NCBI RefSeq assembly: GCF_000283155.1
Contig: NW_004454173.1
Coordinates: 8,253,482 to 8,317,481 of the forward strand
Direction: 5' to 3'
Length of the DNA stretch: 64,000 nucleotides
Origin: Ceratotherium simum simum
Lineage: Eukaryota > Chordata > Mammalia > Perissodactyla > Rhinocerotidae
Under the pieces are notes generated by a model. The model did no database searches and had not been told where the DNA came from. It saw only the letters and a list, made by a program, of their open reading frames with translations. Positions within the stretch are counted from its first letter, which is position 1; each line of letters begins with the position of its first letter. Position numbers and translations under genes: made by a program. Shown piece by piece: positions 57,565 through 64,000 of this stretch.

Positions 57565-57640
57565 AACTCTTCTTCTTCTCCTCCTTTACCCTCACTTCCT
57601 CCTCCTCTTTTTCCTTCTTCTTCCCTGTCTCCAAATTAAT
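57565..57640 (+). repeat. Polypyrimidine (CTT/CCT)n tract
   Basis: CTTCTTCTTCTCCTCCTTTA, then TTCCTCCTCCTCTTTTTCCT and TCTTCTTCCC, about 75 bp nearly pure pyrimidine. Confidence 0.8.
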
Positions 57641-58560
57641 CTTAGCAGGGAGTCCTGAAGCAAATGATCATGTTACAAGTCTAAATGTGATAGCCTGTCA
57701 TCTTCCATTATTTTTGACATAAACAAAACTGTCAGAATTCTCTGAGACCTGCCTTTGGTTCAGGGTGTTTTCTTTGAGGCCAGGAGATCCGTGAGGATTA
57801 GAAAAAGGAGCATTGCTCAAGGTAATGAAAAGAATGTAATGGAAGAATGGAAATGATCTCCAATTCCTAACTTGTATGTACTTTTAGACCATTACATTTG
57901 GGGGGCTATTGATTAAGGCTGCAAAATGTTTACATACTTGTGGCTTATTTTATAAACTAGAAGTCTGAGGGCAATTCATTAACCAGAGTCATTTCTTTGT
58001 CTGTCTCCCTGAAATTTCTTTGAATATTTAATTTTGATATGCGACTAAAGAATAATTGCCTGGCTTGTTTCCTGGAGATTGCTGCCTTCAATGAACTGAC
58101 TTGTTGAAGACTGGGAGAATATGTTTTTATACGGAAGAACAATACTTAACTATTGAAGTTTTCTATTTAGAACTCTGAGCTAATGTGCCATCATTTCAGG
58201 CATGCATACAAAAAACATTTTAGGAAAAGTCTCTTGTTCTTCGCCTACTTTGAACATGTATCTCCCAGCCAGCGATTTTGGGTTGAGTTGAGTGTAAATG
58301 AACCAAGTATCTATTCATCAGAGGCTGTTTCCCTTTTTCTGGCCCCTCACTCAGAGCAGCCGCAGTTTTCTGAAGGAGCCACACGTACCACACTCCAACG
58401 GCAGAGAATTATTTGGTTCAGCTTGGGTAATGCTGAGGCCATGGTCTTGGTTTGGGGGCATTGCAGAACTTTAATATTTTGGTAACCCATGCTCCATAAA
58501 TCACTGAATTACATCAAGTCTATTTAAAACCCTTCTGGGCAGCTGTTTAAAATGCTGTCA
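57641..58560. other. Repeat-free unique sequence, possible conserved element
   Basis: No repeat in about 900 bp. Contains AT-rich boxes such as TATTGATTAAGGC at 57907-57919 and TTTAATTTTGATATG at 58027-58041. No exon. Conservation cannot be judged here. Confidence 0.3.
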
Positions 58561-59435
58561 CTGCAGTAAGCAATCCTCAGAGTCACAGGGCAGGTCGGGG
58601 CCGGGAAGGGGATGGGTTTTGTTTGTGTTTAATTCTAGTTAGGTTTACCCTCTGACTCTCCACTTCTGTGAAGAGTCCCTCCATTTCCAGTTATTTCAAA
58701 GCCAGGATGTGAAGGCCACTTAGTCCATGAGGGTCAAGCCTTCCCATCAGATCAAATTCTTTTTCTTGAACATTCTTCTCTTCAAGCCATTTAGTGAAAC
58801 TACCACAAATTGTTAACTTCAGATTAATATGTTTAATAAGTGAACTCTGGACTATTTCAAGAAGGCAGGCAGGCAGCTCAGGGGATCGGTTGCAGCTGAG
58901 CGGTCCGTGGCTTTTCCTAGGTCGTTGCTAGGGCTGAGACCACCTGTGGAGCACCTGTGGGCTGCTCAGGCCTAATGACCCCAGGGGGCCTGCTTTGCTA
59001 GCCCTGCTCTCTGGCCCCCAGATTTCCTCTGGGGTCGAACGATGCAGGGGCTATCAGGAGGCCAGATGGGGGGTAGAAGGCTGTAGTGAGGCCTCGGCTA
59101 CCGCTCCCGAATGCTGCATGCTTATAGGGGTCCTGCCTGCCTCTGCTCCTGCCTGCCTCTGCTGGGCTCCAAGCTCCTTGAAGAGAACGAGGCTGGGCTG
59201 TCCTGCTCACCACCATACCCACACCTGGGTTACCTGTGCGTGCGCTTGAATGCACGCACACACAAGAGAGAAAAGCTTTAGCTTCAGCGAACTTATTCAG
59301 AATTTTTCAATCAGAAATTAAAAATCAAATATGCTGTCCTAATTTCAGCAGACATAAATGTGGAAACGTTAAAAAAATCCAATGCCACATTGAGTGTTGG
59401 TGGAGGGCACCATTATCTTTTCAGAGTCTTGGCCC
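58561..59435. other. Unique sequence upstream of a CpG island
   Basis: No repeat assigned apart from short GCAGGCAGGCAG at 58864-58876 and CTGCCTGCCTCTG units at 59133-59162. No exon recognised. Confidence 0.4.
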
Positions 59436-59492
59436 TCCAGTGGTCTTTGTCCTTCCCTGGCACATAGTAGTTGCTTAATAAATTGGTTGACT
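59436..59492 (+). mobile_element. L2 extreme 3' end
   Basis: CTTCCCTGGCACATAGTAGT, then TGCTTAATAAATTGGTTGAC, is the L2 (or MIR) terminal pattern. Confidence 0.6.
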
Positions 59493-59499
59493 CGGTTCG

Positions 59500-59640
59500 T
59501 GAATCCAAACTAAGAGCGGGGCTTTGGAGTCAAGATACGGGCTGTGTGACCTGGGCAGGTTAACTAACCCTTTTGAGCTTCAGATTAAGTTGTTGGAAGG
59601 ATCAAGCAGGATAAAGCATGCACTATATTTTATATGTGAT
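59500..59640 (+). mobile_element. MIR SINE relic, sense
   Basis: GGGGCTTTGGAGTCAAGATA, CTGTGTGACCTGGGCAGGTT and TGGAAGGATCAAGCAGG fit the MIR core. The element ends just before the CpG island. Confidence 0.65.
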
Positions 59641-59689
59641 CCAGAGATACTGAATGGTATCTGTCACACATCGTCTGTTCCCCCAGGGC

Positions 59690-60285
59690 ACCCGCAGGGG
59701 ACCTGTCCAAGGAACAAGAGCTGGTTTTGCCTCTGCGTTTGCGACTGAGGAAGGAGTGCAGGGCTCTCCTAGGGGAGGAGGCAGGTGGGGCAGCCCAGCT
59801 CGTCTGCCGGCCTGGGGCGGGGGAGGGCGGCCGTGGGCCGGGAGGAAGCGACGCCTCCCTCCGTCCCCCAGCCTGGCAAAGGAAGCAGGCAGGGCCGCGG
59901 CTCCGCCCCGGGGACGAGCAGACGGTCCCGGCTCGTGGGCTCTGGCCGGGGCCACGCGCCTCGCTCGGGGCGCATCCGAGTGCAGGGGCCCGCTGCGTCT
60001 GGGACTCTTCCCGGGGCCACGGGGGCCGCCGAGGCACCGCCAGCCCCAGACATTTGTGTATTTTGAACAGAAAAACCCAAGAGTACACAAAATAAAACAA
60101 CAGCAACTGAGATGTGATTCAAAAGACGATTTGAGCAAAACCAAACGTGCGGCGGCGGCATCCGAGGCCTCCCCGCACCGCGGCAGGCGGAAGCGATACC
60201 CCAGTTCCCCGCGGAAGGGGCGGCCGGTGGTGGTTGCGGTTCCCAGCGCGTGTCCCAACTCGCCTGTCTCCCGCCTCTGACCTGG
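59690..60285. promoter_or_regulatory. CpG island, orphan promoter candidate
   Basis: By hand count there are about 31 CpGs in 59781-60060 and about 20 in 60121-60282, while most of the window is CpG-poor. GC-box-like GGGGCGGGGG (59814-59823) and GGGGCGG (60218-60224) lie inside. The two dense parts are separated by a CpG-free A-rich stretch of roughly 70 bp (60050-60115). Open frames run through the island on both strands (up to 237 codons minus, 208 plus), but none has a recognisable domain, and GC-rich sequence lacks stops by composition. This looks like a CpG-island promoter for an unseen gene or non-coding RNA, or an orphan island or enhancer. Direction is undecided. Confidence 0.75.
59814..59842 (+). 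other. Potential G-quadruplex in the CpG island
   Basis: Four or more G-runs of three or longer occur in succession: GGGG, GGGGG, GGG, then GGG and GGG after a CGGCCGT spacer. This fits a plus-strand G-quadruplex, with one longer loop. Confidence 0.5.
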
Positions 60286-60867
60286 CTGAGCTGTCTCACT
60301 AGGCCACTGTTTCTTTAAAAAACAGAGTAACAGCAAAGCCCGTAATTCGCTTTTTGCAAAATTCTCAATTTAGTTTATGAAAAAGGCTAAGGGAAGAATG
60401 AGTCCTGGGGCTCTGAAAGATGTTCCTGTTCTCTGAGTTGCCCCAAGCGGAGGGCCTCCCCCTGTCAGCCCACCCCGCATGCTTCCTGAGAGAAGAGACT
60501 CTGCCTGGAAAAGCTGCCTCTCTAGAGAGGGATTTCTATTTCCTACGTGGGGGCCCCATTTTCCTCCCTCCCTTTCTTCCTTTCCTTCTTCTTTCGTTTT
60601 TTGGTTGAGAGTTTGTTATTTGAATTTTTTTTTTTTGGTCTGATAATGAGCATGCTTTTAAATCTATTTGCTTCCTAAAAGTTTGGCCTAACCATTTTCA
60701 TTTTCTTTTTTTTCTCTCAACTCTCAGTAAGCCAAAATTTGAAGTAAATATTTAAAATTAATTTCTAATATATGCTGTGAGCCCCTTTCCCTCCTCCCCC
60801 AATAGTCAAGGATATAATTTTCATATGGTCTACCATGTAACGGTTCTATCACTTCTCTACCTGGTAG
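60286..60867. other. Unique sequence with pyrimidine and T runs
   Basis: CCCTTTCTTCCTTTCCTTCTTC-type tract at 60566-60598 and T-runs at 60625-60635. No exon or promoter element downstream of the island was recognised. Confidence 0.4.
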
Positions 60868-60948
60868 CCTCTGTTTCTCTCTCTCTCTCTTTCTTCCTCC
60901 CTCCCTCCTGTCTTCCTGCCTGCCTTCCTCTTTCTTTCTGTGGAGACA
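60868..60948 (+). repeat. Polypyrimidine (CT/CCTT)n tract
   Basis: TTTCTCTCTCTCTCTCTTTC, then TTCCTCCCTCCCTCC and CTGCCTGCCTTCCTC, about 80 bp. Confidence 0.85.
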
Positions 60949-60954
60949 GCAGGG

Positions 60955-61150
60955 ACTTGTTCAAATCTTATCTTCATCAATTACTAGTTTTGTGACCTTA
61001 GATAAATCGTTTAGCTTTTCTAAGCCTCCACTTCTTTACCTGAAAAATGGAGTTAATGATGCCCAATTTATAGGATTGTTGGACTGAAATATATTAAATA
61101 TAATAATGTACTCACCACATAGAATGCACTTAATAGTGACAGCTATAATA
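60955..61150 (+). mobile_element. MIR SINE relic, sense
   Basis: TTGTTCAAATCTTATCTTCA, CTAGTTTTGTGACCTTAGAT, TTACCTGAAAAATGGAGTTA and CACCACATAGAATGCACTTA follow MIR sense order. Confidence 0.78.
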
Positions 61151-61319
61151 ATAAGTGCTGCTCTTCGGAACAAAACTAGTTTTATAATCCCCCCACCCCA
61201 ACTCTCTACCTTTTAAGAAAACTTCAGTTAACAGGTTCTAGGCTCTGGGATCTTAGATCAATCAGGTCTTCAAGGTCCTTCAACTTAAATAGTCATATCA
61301 GTTCCCAAAAAAGAAGGCC

Positions 61320-61920
61320 ATTGGTTTCTCTCCCACCTGAACTTTTGCTTCAGCCTCCTAAATAATTTGTCTGCCTTCACTCTTGCCCCACTTCAGTCCA
61401 GTCTCCAAACAGCAGCCAAAGTGGCCTTTTAAAAACAGAAATTCAAAACAAAGCAAAAGAAAACAAACACGTCAGAAATCCCAGATCACGTCACTCCCTT
61501 TCTGGAAATCCTTCCATGGTTTCCCCTTATACTTAGAATGAGATCTAAACTGCATTCTTCACAAGGCCTCTGGCCTCCTGTGCGGGCCTCTCCATCTGTC
61601 TCCCCCAACTCTCCTTCTCACTCTGTTTCAGCTACATGACCACCTTTCTGGCCTTCGTGTTCTCTGATGGCATTAAGCTCTCTGCTGCCATAAGGCTGTG
61701 CACTCACTGTTCCCTGGGCCTGAAACTCTCTTCTTCTGGACGATGACTCTTTCAGCTCAAATGTCACCTCCTCAGAAATGCCATTCCACTACCTGATCTA
61801 AAGTAGCACCCACACCCCATCCCCCCTTTACCCTCTACTGACATCATCTTGTTTATTTCCACAGCACTGTAATTGATTATTTATTCATCCATTGATTGAA
61901 TGAATGAACCTAAAATTTAG
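61320..61920 (+). mobile_element. LINE L2 3' region, sense, long copy
   Basis: CAGCAGCCAAAGTGGCCTTT, AATCCCAGATCACGTCACTC, CTGGAAATCCTTCCATGGTT, AGGCCTCTGGCCTCCTGTGC and CAAATGTCACCTCCTCAGAA are ordered L2 landmarks. The last part meets a TTGATTGAATGAATG tail. Bases 61615-61777 were copied downstream. Confidence 0.85.
61615..61777 (+). repeat. 163-bp perfect duplication, donor copy
   Basis: These 163 bases, from TTCTCACTCTGTTTCAG to CACCTCCTCAGAA, recur at 62324-62486 with no difference visible on base-by-base comparison. Here they sit in continuous L2 sequence, so this is the source copy. Confidence 0.95.
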
Positions 61921-62323
61921 GGGGGAAAAAACAACTTGTAAACAATCAGCTCAGGTCAAAAGACCACAGAAATCAACGCAATAGCTTTCAAAGCAAGGAG
62001 AGAGTCACAGGATTAACCAATCTCTAAAATCAAAACAACACAAAGATATTTCTTAATAGGGAGGCTGAGTCTATGGCCTGTGGTCAGAGCTTGGGTGGAT
62101 ATAATTCTGCCCCAGGAAAACTACAGAAGGCCTCACAAGAGTGAGAGAATCTGACTTCCCTTCAGCCTGAAGAAGGTGAAAAACATTTTCCCCAAACAGC
62201 TTCAATGAAAGTGAGAGTAGAGAAGAGGTTTATTATTGTAATTATGATAATTTCTTATATATTCAGCAGCTACGCTAAGTAGGTCTGTTAAGAGAATCAG
62301 CTTCCGCTGGCTTACTCATTTTA
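61921..62323. other. Sequence between the duplicated copies
   Basis: No repeat or exon recognised in the part beyond the L2 tail. Confidence 0.4.
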
Positions 62324-62486
62324 TTCTCACTCTGTTTCAGCTACATGACCACCTTTCTGGCCTTCGTGTTCTCTGATGGCATTAAGCTCTCTGCTGCCAT
62401 AAGGCTGTGCACTCACTGTTCCCTGGGCCTGAAACTCTCTTCTTCTGGACGATGACTCTTTCAGCTCAAATGTCACCTCCTCAGAA
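62324..62486 (+). repeat. 163-bp perfect duplication, inserted copy
   Basis: Identical to 61615-61777, offset +709. On both sides the flanks are unlike L2 (left CTTACTCATTTTA, right GGTGACAAGGCCATTACC), so the L2 segment was inserted into unrelated sequence. No target-site duplication or A-tail is visible. Confidence 0.95.
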
Positions 62487-63174
62487 GGTGACAAGGCCAT
62501 TACCGATGGGCCTTGTTTTCTTCACCTAAAGGAAATTTTTGGTTTCCATTGAGAAAATTCTGGAAACAACATATCCTAAGCAATCAGGTCTGAATTTTTT
62601 TCAAGTCCTATCATACTTACTGCTGTGCCTGGCCTGGGTTGTTTAGAGGCCATTGGTTTTGATGGCTTTGGGACTTTGTTGAACTACTGCAGATTATATA
62701 TATTGTATTTTTTTCCTGAGTAATTTGGTTTTGATCAAACCCCCAAATAAACTTTTGCCCAAGTTCTTTCCCCCTTATTTTACAAGCTCACATGTATTCC
62801 AGAAAAATGGAATCCACACGGTTAGATTCATTTACGCTCAACTTGTTGCAGGATCACTGGCAGGGAGATACACGTTCAAAGCACGTGAGGAAAAGAAAAC
62901 TTCCTAAAACGTTTTTTGTATGTGTGCCTGAAATGCTGACACATTAGCTCAGAGTCCTATATAGATAAATCCAATAGTTAAGCATTGTTCTGATGTGCAA
63001 AATAGGAAGATTTTAAGCAATAGATGATACAGTTACATATTATTTGAATTTGTTTTAAAAGAAGTGATTTCTATTTACCCGTTGGCATTTCAGGATTTTC
63101 CCTTCTCTATTCAAATCCTGAACAAATACTTCCAGACTAGATTAACTTGCCTATGTGAAAGCCCATGTCAGAAA
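62487..63174. other. Unique sequence, AT-rich
   Basis: No repeat or exon recognised. Confidence 0.4.
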
Positions 63175-63360
63175 GAGAAAATAACTACTCATGTGATTTG
63201 AGGCAAGTTAACCTAACCTCGCTGAGCCTAGGTTTCCTCGTCTGTTAAATAGGAATAGAGACATCCAATCTGCAAAGTTGTTGCGAGGATTAGAGATAAT
63301 GTAGGTAAAGCTCCTAGAATAATGTATGGCTTGCAGTAGAGTATTAACAAATGGCAAATG
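63175..63360 (+). mobile_element. MIR SINE relic, sense
   Basis: GTGATTTGAGGCAAGTTAAC, TGAGCCTAGGTTTCCTCGTC, TTGTTGCGAGGATTAGAGAT and TAAAGCTCCTAGAATAATGT are the 3' two thirds of MIR. Confidence 0.85.
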
Positions 63361-64000
63361 GTCCCATCTATCCAGTGTTTAGTAACATTTCTGATGAAGT
63401 TCTATGTGACACTATCATCACTAAGATGGTTGTAGGGTGTGTGTGGAGAGGACCATGTAGAAAAGAACGTTCAGAGTGACCAGGTGGCCAAGGTGGACTG
63501 CTTTCAGAAGGGCTTCTTCAAGAAAAGCAGTGCTTGCTGGCCTAGATATTTAGGCAACCAGACACCACTAAGCTCAGCATCTTTCTTAACTGGCTTCTGC
63601 AGCAGATGGTCAGTTGGCCATTTGTCCAAGGCCAACCAAATGTTGATGAGGGTCATGATGGCTTTGGGACCACACACTGGAGGACATTATCATAAATAAT
63701 GCCTGTGTAGATCTCATGACTTTTGTGTACATGGTCTTTGAAATTTCACCTTCCCTCCTTCTTGGAATATTAGCTTTCTGCAATATAGCTCAGTGAACAG
63801 GACAACTGCTTCTAAAGTGGCGTATAAAGAGAGTCTCTTTTCCCCAGCACAGATCTAAAATGGCAGTTCACGCATGAAGCCACCCGTGAACGTGAGGTGT
63901 CTACAGGTCTTATGATCTGCAGAGCACAGTTATGTTCTTCACCGAGAATGAGTGTATTTATAGGGAACAGTGAAAGGCAAGGGAAGCCATACTAGGCAGT
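63361..64000. other. Unique sequence to window end, no gene recognised
   Basis: The 86-codon frame at 63439-63699 has no recognisable domain. No repeat assigned. Confidence 0.4.

Noticed and set aside
59623..60336. 237-codon minus-strand frame (and a 208-codon plus frame) in the CpG island
   Set aside because: GC-rich sequence lacks stop codons in several frames at once. The products are Pro/Arg/Gly/Ala-rich with no recognisable domain.

Overview
The window reads as non-coding vertebrate nuclear DNA from a placental mammal. The best taxonomic clue is five copies of a tRNA-derived SINE of the equine repetitive element (ERE) type, found in horses, rhinos and tapirs. The source is therefore most likely a perissodactyl; I cannot say which species. 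MIR and L2 relics, MLT1 (ERVL-MaLR) LTRs, MER5/MER20/Charlie hAT elements, a Tigger relic and truncated L1 copies all fit a placental genome. A run of exactly 100 Ns at 54173-54272 marks an assembly gap.

I could not recognise a single protein-coding exon, tRNA, rRNA or known ncRNA. The longest open frames (224 to 237 codons at about 16.2, 18.9 and 59.6 kb) are close to the chance maximum for six frames of this length. They lie antisense to an L2, in unremarkable sequence, or in a CpG island where stop codons are depleted. The window is best described as intergenic or deep-intronic.

Layout: 0-9 kb is mostly unique sequence with MLT1 LTRs, L2 and MIR relics and one ERE. 9-22 kb holds L2 and old L1 relics and an MLT1 LTR nested in a MIR. 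22-33 kb holds hAT elements (two related Charlie-type copies in opposite orientation, MER5, MER20), MIRs and a repeat-free block at 23.95-24.64 kb that looks like a conserved non-coding element. 33-40 kb is AT-rich and holds L1 relics, including an L1 inside an L1. 40-45 kb is mostly unique, with an old 200-bp tandem duplication. 45.4-47.2 kb is a fossil Tigger transposon carrying three ERE insertions. 47-59 kb is mixed unique sequence with MIR and L2, the gap, another ERE and a GGT/GAT microsatellite. 59.69-60.29 kb is a clear CpG island, the only promoter-like feature. 61.3-62.5 kb contains an L2 of which 163 bp is duplicated without mismatch 709 bp downstream.

Nothing forms a gene system. 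The points most worth following up are the orphan CpG island, the perfect 163-bp duplication, the 200-bp tandem duplication, the candidate conserved element near 24.3 kb and the nested insertions that give a relative chronology. Repeat-family names rest on recalled consensus features, not a database search, so boundaries are approximate unless a target-site duplication fixes them.
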